Below, one piece after another: positions 17,394 through 26,656 of a DNA stretch of 64,000 nt (position 1 is the stretch's first letter; the number at the start of each line of letters is the position of its first letter). Both the position numbers and the translations under genes were made by a program. This stretch comes from Halarchaeum grantii (lineage in GTDB: Archaea; Halobacteriota; Halobacteria; Halobacteriales; Halobacteriaceae): NCBI RefSeq assembly GCF_014647455.2, contig NZ_BMPF01000002.1, forward strand, positions 248,001 to 312,000, read 5' to 3'. Under the pieces are notes generated by a model that was not told the DNA's origin, searched no databases, and saw nothing but the letters and a program-made list of their open reading frames with translations.

Positions 17394-19231
17394 TCGTCGG
17401 TCGTCGCCTCGACGGTCGGGTCGGCCTCCGCGCTCGCGCCGTCGACGGCCTCGGTGAGCGAGACGTTCAGCGTGAGCATGCTGACGACGCCGCCGGCGAC
17501 CGTGACGGCGTTCTTCACGGCGTGGTCGACGAGCGCGATGGCGAGCGCCGCCGGCGCCGCGACGGGCGTGAGCGCAACGACGAGGAGCGTGAACGCGCCC
17601 TCGTAGAGGCCGATGCCGCCCGGGGAGAGCGGGAGGACTTTCGCGAGGTTGCCGACGGAGACGGCGAAGAAGCCAGTGGCGAGGAGCGCGGCGAGCGGGA
17701 GGTCGACGCCGAACGCGGCGAAGACGCAGAGCGCGGTGAGCACGTCGATAACCCAGACGAGGACGCTCGTCGCGCCGACGCGCGCGAACGCGCGGCCGTC
17801 GGCGGCGACCGTCTGGACGTCGCGGACGAACCCCTCGACGGTGGTGGCGACGAGTTCGACGTAGCCGTCGTCGCTCGCCCACTCGACGACGCGCCGGACG
17901 TAGCCCCCATCGGAGCGCGCGGAGAGGACGATGACGGCGACGGCGGCGACGGCGGCGAACCCGACGAACCCGGCGACGGCGAGCGCGACCGTGCCGCTCT
18001 GCTGGTGGCCGTCCGCGATCGCGCGTTCGCCCGTGATGGCGGCGAGGAGCGTGCTCACCTCGCCGGGCGCGAAGACCGCGAGGCCGAGGAGGACGCCCCC
18101 CGCGAGCAGCGTGATGGTGAGGAGGTCGAAGACGCGCTCGACGGCGAGCGACGCGAGCCCCGAGGTGTAGGGGACGCGCCGGCGGGCCTTCACGACGTAC
18201 GCCCGGATGAGGTCGCCGCCGCGCGCCGGGAAGACGAGGTTCCCCGTCTGTGAGACGAACACCGCACCGGTGAGGAACGTCGCGTCCTCGTGATACCCTA
18301 ACTCGGCGAGGATGTCGCGATAGCGCACGCCGCGCAGCGGCCACGAGAGCGCGTACACGACGCCGGCGACGGCGATCAGCGCGGGGTCGGCGCCGGCGGC
18401 GGCGTCGAGAACCGCGCTCGGGTCGAGGTAGACGAACATGAGGCCGAGCGCGACGAGCGTGAGCGCGGCGCCGGCGACCGCGCCCGTCCGCCGGTTCACG
18501 TACGGGGAGACGGCGAACTCCCACCAGCAGCGCAGTATCTGCGAGCCCATCCCGAGGACGTCGCGCACGAGGTCGACCTTCGAGTCGCCCTTCGGCTCCC
18601 AGTCGACGGCGAACTCCTCGACGCGAAACCCACGGCGCTGGGCGCGCACGAGGAGTTCGGTGTCCCAGAACCAGTGTTCGTCCTCGACGGCGGGCCGGAG
18701 GTCCCGAAAGGCCGCCCGGGAGACTGCCTTGAAGCCGCACTGGTGGTCGCGGAGCTCGGAGCCGAGCAGGGTGCGCACGGCGAGGTTGAAGCCGCGCGAG
18801 GGGATGCCGCGCTTCGCGGGGCGGTCGGCGACGTTCTCCGGCATCCAGCGCGACCCCGTCGCGACGTCGTACTCCCCGCTCCGAACGCTCTCGACGAGGT
18901 GTTCGAGGTGGCGCATGTCCGTCGCGAGGTCCGTGTCGAAGTAGACGAGGACGTCGCCCTCGGCGGACTCGAAGGCGGCGTTCAGCGCGCCGCCGCGACC
19001 CAGGCGCTCGTCGCTGTGGAAGTGTCTGACGTCGGGGAACTCGGCCTCGAGTTCGTCGGCGATTTCGGGGGTCCGGTCGTCGCAGCCGTCCTCGGCGACG
19101 ACGACCTCGTAGGTGCCCGGTTCGAGGAAGGCCGTGAGCGCCTCGCGCGTCCTCCGAACGGTGTGCTCGATGGTGTCCTCCTCGTTGTAGGCGGGGAGGA
19201 CGACGCTCACCTCGACGGACGCACCACTCAT
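17390..19231 (-). CDS. GT2 glycosyltransferase fused to flippase-like (UPF0104/LPG synthase TM) domain, AglD-like
   Basis: The 613-residue protein has an N-terminal GT-A glycosyltransferase (VSVVLPAYNEEDTIE, YFDTDLATD as DxD region, RGIPSRGFNLAVR) of the dolichyl-phosphate hexose synthase type, about residues 1-250. The remainder is a membrane domain of 8-9 helices containing PARGGDLIRAYVVK, the signature of the lysylphosphatidylglycerol-synthase-like TM family. This is the architecture of Haloferax AglD, which charges dolichol phosphate with mannose for N-glycosylation. The gene is not in an agl cluster here, so the precise substrate is uncertain. Confidence 0.85.
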   Translation of the reverse strand: MSGASVEVSVVLPAYNEEDTIEHTVRRTREALTAFLEPGTYEVVVAEDGCDDRTPEIADELEAEFPDVRHFHSDERLGRGGALNAAFESAEGDVLVYFDTDLATDMRHLEHLVESVRSGEYDVATGSRWMPENVADRPAKRGIPSRGFNLAVRTLLGSELRDHQCGFKAVSRAAFRDLRPAVEDEHWFWDTELLVRAQRRGFRVEEFAVDWEPKGDSKVDLVRDVLGMGSQILRCWWEFAVSPYVNRRTGAVAGAALTLVALGLMFVYLDPSAVLDAAAGADPALIAVAGVVYALSWPLRGVRYRDILAELGYHEDATFLTGAVFVSQTGNLVFPARGGDLIRAYVVKARRRVPYTSGLASLAVERVFDLLTITLLAGGVLLGLAVFAPGEVSTLLAAITGERAIADGHQQSGTVALAVAGFVGFAAVAAVAVIVLSARSDGGYVRRVVEWASDDGYVELVATTVEGFVRDVQTVAADGRAFARVGATSVLVWVIDVLTALCVFAAFGVDLPLAALLATGFFAVSVGNLAKVLPLSPGGIGLYEGAFTLLVVALTPVAAPAALAIALVDHAVKNAVTVAGGVVSMLTLNVSLTEAVDGASAEADPTVEATTDD

Positions 19232-19472
19232 TGCCGGGCTAAAGGGTGCTGTTCGGTAAAGCCTTTCTGGACTGCGAGAGCGCGTGCGTTCGCGGTCGGG
19301 CGCCGCCGTCTAGCCGACCGTTCCCCGTCCGTACCAGTCGTCGGCCCAGAGGCGCGCCACGGCCCACCGTGGGCACGACGAAAGTGCCGTATCTGTCGGT
19401 TAGGGCACTCAGAGAGCCGTTTTTACCGGCCGTACCAAACCCCCTATGTGGGACTCCGCCGTTGTGACGAGT

Positions 19473-19712
19473 ATGAGCACGAGCGCGGCGGCGGCGAGCA
19501 CCCTCACCCCGAAGCAGGAGCGCATCCTCGCGTACCTCCGCGAGAACGCCGACACGCAGACCTACTTCAAGTCGCGACTCATCGGCGACGCGCTCGGCCT
19601 CTCCGCGAAGGAGGTCGGCGCGAACATGGCGGCGATACAGGAGGGAGAGTTCGCCCTCGACGTCGAGAAGTGGGGCTACTCGTCCTCGACGACGTGGAAG
19701 GTCAGCTGCTAG
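19473..19712 (+). CDS. Small winged-helix-like protein (haloarchaeal DUF7123-type)
   Basis: The 79-residue protein reads like a short DNA-binding winged helix: LTPKQERILAYLRE, SRLIGDALGLSAKEVGANM (recognition-helix-like) and a wing EKWGYSSSTTWKVSC. Close homologues are common in haloarchaea and I recall them as DUF7123. An upstream in-frame ATG at 19446 would add MWDSAVVTS, but the TATA-like TTTTTAC at 19419-19426 predicts transcription from about 19449, past that codon, so ATG 19473 is preferred. The 3' end overlaps the convergent gene by 11 nt. Confidence 0.78.
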   Translation: MSTSAAAASTLTPKQERILAYLRENADTQTYFKSRLIGDALGLSAKEVGANMAAIQEGEFALDVEKWGYSSSTTWKVSC

Positions 19713-20304
19713 GCTCGTAGCGGATGAGGCCGTCGGCCTCGCGGGCGAGCGCGGCGGCCTCGGGGCCGAAGGAGTCCGCGTAGCGGAGGACGAGCGTGAG
19801 GACGGTCTCGGGGCGCGTGAGCGCGTAGCCGTCCTCGCGAGAGAGGAGGCCGACGTTCTCGAGTTCTGCGGCGTACTTGCTTACCGTGCCCCGTGAGACG
19901 TCGGCGGCGTCCGCGAGGTCGCCACCGGTCGCGTCGGGGTCCCGAAGGAGCGTGACGAGCATCGCCGACGGCGTCGCGCGCCGGAGGTAGCCGAGGACGA
20001 CCTTCTGGAAGTCGGAGAACTCACCGGCGGGGTAGAAGCGCCGATAGTCGCCGTCCCGATAGCTCTCGACGACGCCGTCGTCGAGCAGGCGGCGGAGGTG
20101 GTGTTGGGACTCTCCGGTGCCGAGTTTGAGGTCGTCGCGGAGCTTCGAGAAATGCGCGCCCGGCGTCGTCGTCAGGTAGCCGGCGATGGCGTCCCTGACC
20201 TCGCTCTCGCCCTCGGAGGCGCCGGCGAGCCCGACGAGCGGGCTGGCGGCGCCGACGGCGGCGAACCGGCGGAGCGTGGCGCGCTTGTCCTCGTCGATTC
20301 CCAT
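19702..20304 (-). CDS. Transcriptional regulator with two winged-helix domains
   Basis: The 200-residue protein has an N-terminal segment with a possible hydrophobic patch (FAAVGAASPLVGLAGA) followed by two winged helix-turn-helix modules at about 35-95 (HFSKLRDDLKLGTGESQHHLRRLLDDGVV) and 105-165 (GGDLADAADVSRGTVSKYAAELENVGLL). This pairing is a common haloarchaeal regulator type. CCTTTTGAC on the minus strand about 28 nt before ATG suggests a leaderless message. It precedes the SPFH gene region on the same strand but is transcribed after it; the 44-nt gap allows co-transcription. Target unknown. Confidence 0.8.
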   Translation of the reverse strand: MGIDEDKRATLRRFAAVGAASPLVGLAGASEGESEVRDAIAGYLTTTPGAHFSKLRDDLKLGTGESQHHLRRLLDDGVVESYRDGDYRRFYPAGEFSDFQKVVLGYLRRATPSAMLVTLLRDPDATGGDLADAADVSRGTVSKYAAELENVGLLSREDGYALTRPETVLTLVLRYADSFGPEAAALAREADGLIRYEPSS

Positions 20305-20348
20305 TCGTGTACCTCTACCGCACCAGCAGTCAAAAGGCTTATGTTGGG

Positions 20349-21551
20349 TTACTCGTTCTCCGTCCCGGGTTCGGCGTCGTCGGGCGGCGACGCGGCCGTT
20401 TCGGAGGGGTCTCCGGTTCCGCTCGCCCCCTCACCCTGGAGTTCGGCGTCCATCTCCTCGATGACCTGATCCGTCTCCTGCGCGCCGGTGTCGGAGCCGG
20501 CCATGACCTCCTCGGCCTGCTGTTCGAGCTCCTCGGGGTCGATGTCGGCCTCCTCGGTGATCTCGTTCAGGAGTTCGTCGATGCTGTCGAGGCCGAGGAG
20601 CTCGCGCGTCTCCTCGTCGAAGTCGAGGCTGTCGAGGCCCTCCGTGGGCGTCGCGACGTCGCTGTCCGTCAGGTGCTTGCCGTAGCGCCCGACGAGGGAG
20701 GTGAGTTCCTGCGGGAGGACGAACGTCGTCGACTCGCTCTCGCCCATCCGCTCGATGGCCTCCATCCCGCGCTCGATGACGGCGCGCTCGCCCATCGACT
20801 CGGCGGACTTCGCGCGGAGGACGGTCGAGACGGCGTCACCCTGCGCTTCGAGGACCTGGGACTGCTTCTGCCCCTGTGCGCGGATGATGTCGGACTGCTT
20901 CTGCCCCTGCGCCTCCTCGATGGAGGACTGGCGTTCGCCCTGCGCTTCGAGGATCATCGCACGGCGTTTGCGCTCCGCGGACGTCTGCTGCTCCATCGCC
21001 TGCTGGACGTCCTTCGAGGGGTTGACCTCGCGCACCTCGACGGACTCGACGCGGATGCCCCACTCGTCGGTGGGCTCGTCGAGTTCCTTGCGGATGCGCG
21101 CGTTGATCTCCTGGCGCTTGTTGAGCGTGTCGTCGAGCTCCATGTCGCCGATGACGGCGCGCAGCGTCGTCTGCGCGAGGTTGGAGACGGCGCGCTTGTA
21201 GTCGTCGACTTCGAGGAAGGCGCGCTTGGCGTCCATCACGCGGATGTAGACGACGGCGTCGGCCGTCACGGGCGAGTTGTCGCGCGTGATGGCTTCCTGA
21301 CGCGGCACGTCGATGGTCTGCGTCCGCATGTCGAACGTGTAGGTTCGAGAGACAAACGGCGGGACGAAGTTGATACCGGGTTCGAGGAGTCCTCGGTACT
21401 CCCCGAAGACGGTGAGGGCTTTCTTCTCGTAGGCGTCCACGATCTCCACCATCTGGTAGACCGTGACCGCCGCGAGTGCGACGAGGAGCACCGCCACGAC
21501 CGTGAGCGGGAAGCTCCCGCCGAGCGACTGCAGCGGGGTGGGTGGGACCAT
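20349..21551 (-). CDS. SPFH/band 7 (stomatin/HflK-like) membrane protein
   Basis: The 400-residue protein has one N-terminal membrane helix (about 13-35), the SPFH domain (EYRGLLEPGINFVPPFVSRTY through WGIRVESVEVREV), a long coiled coil and an acidic disordered tail from about residue 320. The coiled coil contains four 11-residue repeats starting AQG: AQGERQSSIEE, AQGQKQSDIIR, AQGQKQSQVLE and AQGDAVSTVLR. Such proteins form large membrane-bound cages or rafts and often modulate membrane proteases. The usual NfeD partner is not adjacent. Confidence 0.9.
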   Translation of the reverse strand: MVPPTPLQSLGGSFPLTVVAVLLVALAAVTVYQMVEIVDAYEKKALTVFGEYRGLLEPGINFVPPFVSRTYTFDMRTQTIDVPRQEAITRDNSPVTADAVVYIRVMDAKRAFLEVDDYKRAVSNLAQTTLRAVIGDMELDDTLNKRQEINARIRKELDEPTDEWGIRVESVEVREVNPSKDVQQAMEQQTSAERKRRAMILEAQGERQSSIEEAQGQKQSDIIRAQGQKQSQVLEAQGDAVSTVLRAKSAESMGERAVIERGMEAIERMGESESTTFVLPQELTSLVGRYGKHLTDSDVATPTEGLDSLDFDEETRELLGLDSIDELLNEITEEADIDPEELEQQAEEVMAGSDTGAQETDQVIEEMDAELQGEGASGTGDPSETAASPPDDAEPGTENE

Positions 21552-21640
21552 GCGTCAATCATCGGCGAAGCGAAGGATAAAGCTTCGCCTCGCCCTGCCG
21601 CTGTGTGCGTTTCGCTCCGACACGGGCGGGAGATCGGCGC

Positions 21641-22321
21641 TCACTCCCGGCGCAGGTCGTCCACCAACCGCCGGAGCGTCGCGAGGTCGTACTGGCCGGG
21701 TGCGGTGGCGTCCACCGGGTCGACGGGCGCGTAGCCGATCCGCGAGCCGTACGCCGGAAGGACGGCGCGGGAGTGGCGCCCCGCCTCGCCCATCGCCATC
21801 GTCGCGACTCGCTCGCCCGCGACGTCGTACTCGTGCGTGACGGTGGTGAGGTCGAGGACGTCCGTGCGGTCCGTCGCCGTCACCGCGAGCTTCGCGACGT
21901 CGCCGTGTTCGAGGGCGTTCCCGAGGATGCCCCGGAGGTCCTGCCGGAGCGGCGTCCCCTCGAAGTCGTGCGCGGAGACGATGACGGCGGCGTCGTTCGC
22001 GTGCGCGGCCTCGCGGACGCGCTCGCCGCGACCGTCGAGCATCGCGGTGAGTTCGACGTCCACCGCCGCCACCGCGTCGCGCTCAGCGGCGTCCGCGAGC
22101 GCGTCGAGTCTCGCGTCGTCGTCGGCGGCCTCGCCGCCCTCTGCGGCGGGGCGATTGGAGACGACGAGCGGGAGGGCGCCGTCGTAGGATCGGAGCTGCG
22201 CCGCGGGTCGGCGCGCGCGGTCCATGCAGAACTCGACGGCGTCGGCGTGGTCGCGCGCGGCGGGTTCATCAGCGAGGTCCGCCGTCGCCGCGCAGAGCGT
22301 GAAATCGTCGAAAGCGAGCAT
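21641..22321 (-). CDS. aroD: Type I 3-dehydroquinate dehydratase
   Basis: The 226-residue TIM-barrel enzyme dehydrates 3-dehydroquinate to 3-dehydroshikimate through a Schiff base. Catalytic motifs are present: VIVSAHDFEGTP with the histidine, GDVAKLAVTA with the Schiff-base lysine, and the C-terminal GSRIGYAPV loop that binds the substrate carboxylate. The N-terminal half is shorter and more divergent than in bacteria, as is usual in haloarchaea. It acts directly downstream of the dehydroquinate synthase II encoded about 17 kb away in this window. Confidence 0.92.
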   Translation of the reverse strand: MLAFDDFTLCAATADLADEPAARDHADAVEFCMDRARRPAAQLRSYDGALPLVVSNRPAAEGGEAADDDARLDALADAAERDAVAAVDVELTAMLDGRGERVREAAHANDAAVIVSAHDFEGTPLRQDLRGILGNALEHGDVAKLAVTATDRTDVLDLTTVTHEYDVAGERVATMAMGEAGRHSRAVLPAYGSRIGYAPVDPVDATAPGQYDLATLRRLVDDLRRE

Positions 22322-22345
22322 GCGGGCGTTTCGCCCGCTCGCGAC

Positions 22346-22714
22346 TTAGGTTCGCGGGATTCGGGCGGCGAGGAGGCGCCCGCCGTACTCGGCGGCGACG
22401 AAGACGGCGGCGGCGGTGAGGCCGACGGCCGCGTACTCGGAGAGCGAGAGCGCGCGCACGGCGGACGCGACGGCGAACCCGGCGAGCACGCCGAGGAGCG
22501 CGGCGCCGACGCCGACCGAGAGCGCGCGTCGCGGGTCCTCGGGCACGTTCTGCGGGTAGAGCGCGACGTCCATCACGGGGACGGCGACGGCGAACCCGGC
22601 GGCGAGCGGGTACGGGTCGGGGAGGGCGGTGGAGACGCCGGCGGCGACGAGGCCGGCGAGCGCGGCGCCGGCGAGGAAGACGACGGCGCGGACGGGGAGC
22701 GAGGGCGCGTTCAC
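22346..22714 (-). CDS. Small integral membrane protein, unknown
   Basis: The 122-residue protein is almost entirely hydrophobic with about four membrane segments (approximately 8-28, 38-55, 63-85, 92-115) and a short connecting loop YPQNVPEDPRRA. I do not recognise a functional family, though similar short membrane proteins occur beside aroD in haloarchaea. It lies 24 nt upstream of aroD on the same strand and is probably co-transcribed. It has no charged residues placed like a transporter motif. Confidence 0.65.
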   Translation of the reverse strand: MNAPSLPVRAVVFLAGAALAGLVAAGVSTALPDPYPLAAGFAVAVPVMDVALYPQNVPEDPRRALSVGVGAALLGVLAGFAVASAVRALSLSEYAAVGLTAAAVFVAAEYGGRLLAARIPRT

Positions 22715-22832
22715 GCGTCGGTGTTCGGACGCGGGCGGGTAAAAGCCAGCGTCGGCGGGAGGGACGGCCGCGTCGCTTCGGGTGTCGGCACGAGCGCGGC
22801 GGAGAACGGTACTCGGACGCGGGGGACGGCGA

Positions 22833-23801
22833 TTACGCGGGGAGGGTGTCCTCGGCTTCGAGGAGTTCGTGGTAGCGGTTGCGGATGGTCACTTCGCTGA
22901 TGTCCGCGACTTCGCTCACTTTCGCCTGCGTCGTCTTCTCGTTCGTGAGGAGCGCGGCGGCGTAGACGGCGGCGGCGGCGAGGCCGACCGGCGACTTCCC
23001 GGAGTGGACGCCCTTGTCCTTCGCGGTCTTCAGGAGTTCGCGCGCGCGGTGTTCGGACTCGTCGCTGAGGCCGAGCGAGGAGGCGAAGCGCGGGACGTAG
23101 CTCTCGGGGTCGGCGGGCCGGACTTCGAGGCCGAGCTCCCGGATGACGTAGCGGTACGTCCGGGCGATCTCGGCCTTCTCGACGCGCGAGACGTCGGTGA
23201 TCTCGTCGAGGCTGCGCGGGACGCCGGCCTGTCGGGCGGCCGCGTAGACGCAGGAGGTGGAGACGCCCTCGATGGAGCGTCCCGGGAGGAGGTCCTCCTC
23301 GAGGGCGCGCCGGTAGATGACGGATGCGGTCTCGCGGACGTTGTCGGGGAGGCCGAGCGCGCTCGCCATCCGGTCGATCTCGCCGAGCGCCTGCTTCAGG
23401 TTCCGCTCCTTGGCGTCGCGGGTGCGGAAGCGCTCGTTCCACTTGCGCAGGCGCTGCATCTTCTGGCGCTGGTTCGAGGAGAGACTGTTGCCGTAGGCGT
23501 CCTTGTCCCGCCAGTCGATGTTCGTGGAGAGGCCCTTGTCGTGCATCGTGTTCGTCGTCGGGGCCCCGACGCGCGATTTCTGGTCCTTCTCCTGGGAGTC
23601 GAACGCCCGCCACTCCGGGCCGCGGTCGATGTCGTCCTCCTCGACGACGAGCCCACAGTCCATGCAGACGGACTCGCCGTGCTCCTCGTCGGCGACGACG
23701 AGACCGCCACACTCGGGGCACTCGTCGGTCGATTCGGTCGCCTCTTCGTCCTCGGTCTCTCGTTCGCCGTGTCGTCGTGCTCTGGTTCGTGCGTTTTGCA
23801 T
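22833..23801 (-). CDS. Transcription initiation factor IIB (TFB)
   Basis: The 322-residue general transcription factor bridges TBP and RNA polymerase. It has an N-terminal zinc ribbon (CPECGGLVV and CMDCGLVV, about residues 28-50), the B-reader/linker region and two cyclin-like repeats, the second ending with KVSEVADISEVTIRNRYHELL that contacts BRE DNA. The open frame extends 1.3 kb upstream, but ATG 23801 begins the normal TFB N-terminus (MQNARTRARR). Haloarchaea carry several TFBs; which paralogue this is cannot be told from the window. Confidence 0.96.
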   Translation of the reverse strand: MQNARTRARRHGERETEDEEATESTDECPECGGLVVADEEHGESVCMDCGLVVEEDDIDRGPEWRAFDSQEKDQKSRVGAPTTNTMHDKGLSTNIDWRDKDAYGNSLSSNQRQKMQRLRKWNERFRTRDAKERNLKQALGEIDRMASALGLPDNVRETASVIYRRALEEDLLPGRSIEGVSTSCVYAAARQAGVPRSLDEITDVSRVEKAEIARTYRYVIRELGLEVRPADPESYVPRFASSLGLSDESEHRARELLKTAKDKGVHSGKSPVGLAAAAVYAAALLTNEKTTQAKVSEVADISEVTIRNRYHELLEAEDTLPA

Positions 23802-23924
23802 GGTGCGAATAGCCCCCGGAAAACCCGGAATCGTCGTGGCACTTTCGTTGTCCCAAATCGCACTTAACGGTTCCGTAATCGAGCGACAACGCCATGTGCG
23901 AGCGGCGCACACGTGCGAACGATA

Positions 23925-24665
23925 GTGAGAGTCTGCTCGCTCGCACCCGCCGCGACCGCCACCGTCGTCGCGCTCGGCGCCGACCCCGACCTCGTGGGCG
24001 TGACGCACAACGCCACCGTCGACGTGGACGCCCCGGCGGTCGGCGGCTGGCTGAACCCCGACTACGACCGCCTCGACGACCTCGACCCGGACGTCGTGCT
24101 CACGGGCGACCCCCTCCAGCGCGATGTCCGCGACGAACTCAGAGCGCGCGGCCACGCGGTCCACCACCACGAGCCGTCGCGTCTCGACGACGTGCTCGCG
24201 GGGTTCGCGGCGCGCGGCGAGGCGGTCGGGTGCCCCGAGGCGGGCGCGGAGCTGGCGGCGTCGGGACGCGAGCGCGTCGCCGCCGTCGAGGCCGCCGTCG
24301 CGGACGCCGAGCGTCCGCGCGTCTACTGCGAGGAGTGGGACGACCCGCCGATGGCGGCGGGGAACTGGGTGCCGGACGCCGTGCGCGCGGCGGGCGGCGA
24401 GCACCTGCTCGTCCCGCCGGGCGAACGCTCCCGCGAGGTCGAGGGTGCGGCCGTCGAGGCCGCCGACCCCGACCACGTCGTCGCGCACTACTGCGGGCGC
24501 GGGGGTCGCGGCGAGCGCTCGACGCCGGACTTCGACGCGCGCGGGTGGGACATCGACGCCGACGTGCACGTCCTCGACGACGCCCTGCTGAACCAGCCGA
24601 GTCCCGCGCTCCTCGACGGCATCGAGGCGCTCGCGGAGCGCCTCCACCCCGACCGGTTCGCTTAA
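23925..24665 (+). CDS. Helical-backbone metal receptor / BtuF-like protein without signal peptide
   Basis: The 246-residue protein resembles BtuF-type periplasmic binding proteins for cobalamin or metal chelates: CSLAPAATATVVALGA, LVGVTHN, LDPDVVLTGD and ARVYCEEWDDPPMAAGNWVPD-like segments around residues 120-145. No signal peptide, Tat motif or lipobox is present, so it is probably cytoplasmic, a variant common in haloarchaea. GTG 23925 is preferred because homologues start near VRVCSLAP; an in-frame GTG at 23913 would add four residues. No transporter genes are adjacent, so ligand and partner are unknown. Confidence 0.75.
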   Translation: MRVCSLAPAATATVVALGADPDLVGVTHNATVDVDAPAVGGWLNPDYDRLDDLDPDVVLTGDPLQRDVRDELRARGHAVHHHEPSRLDDVLAGFAARGEAVGCPEAGAELAASGRERVAAVEAAVADAERPRVYCEEWDDPPMAAGNWVPDAVRAAGGEHLLVPPGERSREVEGAAVEAADPDHVVAHYCGRGGRGERSTPDFDARGWDIDADVHVLDDALLNQPSPALLDGIEALAERLHPDRFA

Positions 24666-24689
24666 TCCCCGGCGGCGGCGAGGGGGCGT

Positions 24690-25187
24690 ATGCGAGTCGC
24701 GGTCGGGAGCGGGAATCCGGTGAAGCGCGCGGCGACCGAGCGGGCGCTCGGCGACGACCACACCGTGGTCGCCGAACCCGTCGCCTCCGGGGTCGCCGAG
24801 CAACCACGGGGCGAGACCGAGACCGTCACGGGCGCGCGCAATCGCGCGGAGCGCGCGCTCGCTGCGGGCGACTACGCGCTGGGCGTCGGCCTCGAGGGCG
24901 GCGTCGCGCGCGTCGAGTCGGTGGACGGGCTCTTCCTGACGATGTGGGCGGCCGTCGCGGACGGCGAGCGCGTCGAGTACGGCGCGGGCCCCCGCCTCCG
25001 CCTCCCGGGGCGCGTCGCGAACCGCGTCGAGGCGGGCGCGGAACTCGGCCCGGTGATGGACGAGGCCTACGACATGGAGAACGTCGCGGAGAACGAGGGC
25101 GCGGCGGGCGTCCTCACGTCGGGGCGGGTGGATCGGACGAGCGCGCTCGAACACGCCGTCGCGGGCGCGCTCGGGCCGTTCCTGTAG
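24690..25187 (+). CDS. Inosine/xanthosine triphosphatase (DUF84)
   Basis: The 165-residue protein matches the YjjX/DUF84 family, which hydrolyses ITP and XTP to keep deaminated purines out of nucleic acids. Family segments are RVAVGSGNPVKRAATERAL, TVTGARNRAERAL, GVGLEGGV and the C-terminal ENEGAAGVLTSGRVDRTSALEHAV. A TTAATC element about 27 nt before ATG suggests a leaderless transcript. The gene ends 3 nt before the convergent permease gene. Confidence 0.9.
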   Translation: MRVAVGSGNPVKRAATERALGDDHTVVAEPVASGVAEQPRGETETVTGARNRAERALAAGDYALGVGLEGGVARVESVDGLFLTMWAAVADGERVEYGAGPRLRLPGRVANRVEAGAELGPVMDEAYDMENVAENEGAAGVLTSGRVDRTSALEHAVAGALGPFL

Positions 25188-25190
25188 GAC

Positions 25191-26534
25191 TCAGAGGTGG
25201 TCCTCGTCGGCGTCGACGCCGGGGACGCGGTCCTCGAGTTCGCCGCGCTCGAAGTAGAGGAGTTCGACGGCGACGACGAAGACGGTGAGGGCGAGCACCA
25301 TCCAGAACGTGTGCGGTTCGCGGTGGGAGAGGTTCCAGAGCATCACGGGCGCGAACGCGAACGCGCCGAGGGCGCCGACTGCCGGCGGGACCGGACTGAT
25401 GTCGTCCCGGTCGCGTCGGCGGAACGCGAGCACGCTCACCGCGCCGAACACCACGATGAACGCGAGGCTCGCGAACGACGTGATGGCGCCGAGGCTGCCG
25501 ACTGCGGTGAACGCGGCGGTGACGACGCCGAGGACGAGCACGGTTCGCTCGGGAACGCCGTCGGCGTCTCCGTCGCCGATCTGGTCGGGGAGGAGGTCGC
25601 CCGCGATCAGGTTCTTCGCGAAGTGCCCGGCGGAGAACAGGGTGGCGTTGATCGCCGACCCGGTGGAGAACAGCGCGGAGACGGAGATGACGAGGAAGCC
25701 GAGGGAGGCGAGGCCGAAGTAGCCGAGCATCGCGGACGCGGCGTCGGCGAGCGCGACGTGCGGGTGGAGCTGAATCGCGTCCGGCGCGAGGTTCGTCGTC
25801 ACCACGGCGACGAGGACGTAGATAGCCACCGCAGCGGGGATGGAGACGTAGACCGCCTTCCGGATGGTCTCCGTGGGGTTCTCGATGCTCCCCTGGTCGT
25901 AGAAGAGCAACTGCCAGCCCTGGAACGCGACGAAGGAGACGCCGGCGGCGACGACGGGCGTGATGCCGGTGAGCCGTCCGAACCCGAGCGGCACGGACTG
26001 CCCGGAGACCGGCCCGAGGTAGACGATTCCCCAGAGGCCGAAGGCGAGGAGGATGCCGACTTTCACGGCGACGAGGGCGTTCTCGGCCGATCCGGTGACG
26101 CGGGCGCCGGCGACGTTGAGCACGACGAACAGCGCCACCGCGAGCACGGAGATGACGGGTCGGAGCGGAACGCCGGCGTAGCTGTCGGGAACCGCAGCGA
26201 ACCCGATCGCGAACTCCGCGAACGCGAACGCGTACATCGCCATCGAGCCGACGTAGCCGAAGAGGAGGCTCCAGCCGACCATCCCCGCGAGCGTGGCGTT
26301 CCCGACGAACTCCTGGACGAAGGAGACGGAGCCGCCGCGCTGGTCGCCCGCTGCGTTGAGTTCGTTGTAGGAGTAGCCGGCGCAGAGCGCGACGACGCCG
26401 GCGGCGACGAACCCGAACCAGGTGGCGTACATCGCGACGCCGGCGACGACGCCGAGCACGGCGTAGATGCCGCCCCCGATCATCCCCCCGAGCGCGATGG
26501 AGACGGCCTCCGTCAGCCCGAACTGGTCAGCCAT
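25191..26534 (-). CDS. APC-superfamily amino acid permease (copy 1)
   Basis: The 447-residue protein has about 12 membrane helices and the APC helix-1 signature TEAVSIALGGMIGGGIYAVLGV with the unwound GGGI substrate-binding region, plus SFVAFQGWQLLFYDQGSIENP in the middle. It probably imports amino acids or related amines with cations. The substrate cannot be inferred. A strongly similar gene lies 122 nt upstream on the same strand (26657-27973), so the two are a tandem duplication. Confidence 0.88.
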   Translation of the reverse strand: MADQFGLTEAVSIALGGMIGGGIYAVLGVVAGVAMYATWFGFVAAGVVALCAGYSYNELNAAGDQRGGSVSFVQEFVGNATLAGMVGWSLLFGYVGSMAMYAFAFAEFAIGFAAVPDSYAGVPLRPVISVLAVALFVVLNVAGARVTGSAENALVAVKVGILLAFGLWGIVYLGPVSGQSVPLGFGRLTGITPVVAAGVSFVAFQGWQLLFYDQGSIENPTETIRKAVYVSIPAAVAIYVLVAVVTTNLAPDAIQLHPHVALADAASAMLGYFGLASLGFLVISVSALFSTGSAINATLFSAGHFAKNLIAGDLLPDQIGDGDADGVPERTVLVLGVVTAAFTAVGSLGAITSFASLAFIVVFGAVSVLAFRRRDRDDISPVPPAVGALGAFAFAPVMLWNLSHREPHTFWMVLALTVFVVAVELLYFERGELEDRVPGVDADEDHL

Positions 26535-26656
26535 CGCGACTCACCCCGAGCACGCGGAGACGCACGCGGTCTCCCATGGGCGAGTGAGTCGACCGCCACA
26601 CATATCCGTTCTGTGGCCCCGCAACGGACGGATTCCCCAACGTTCCCAGGAGGTCT

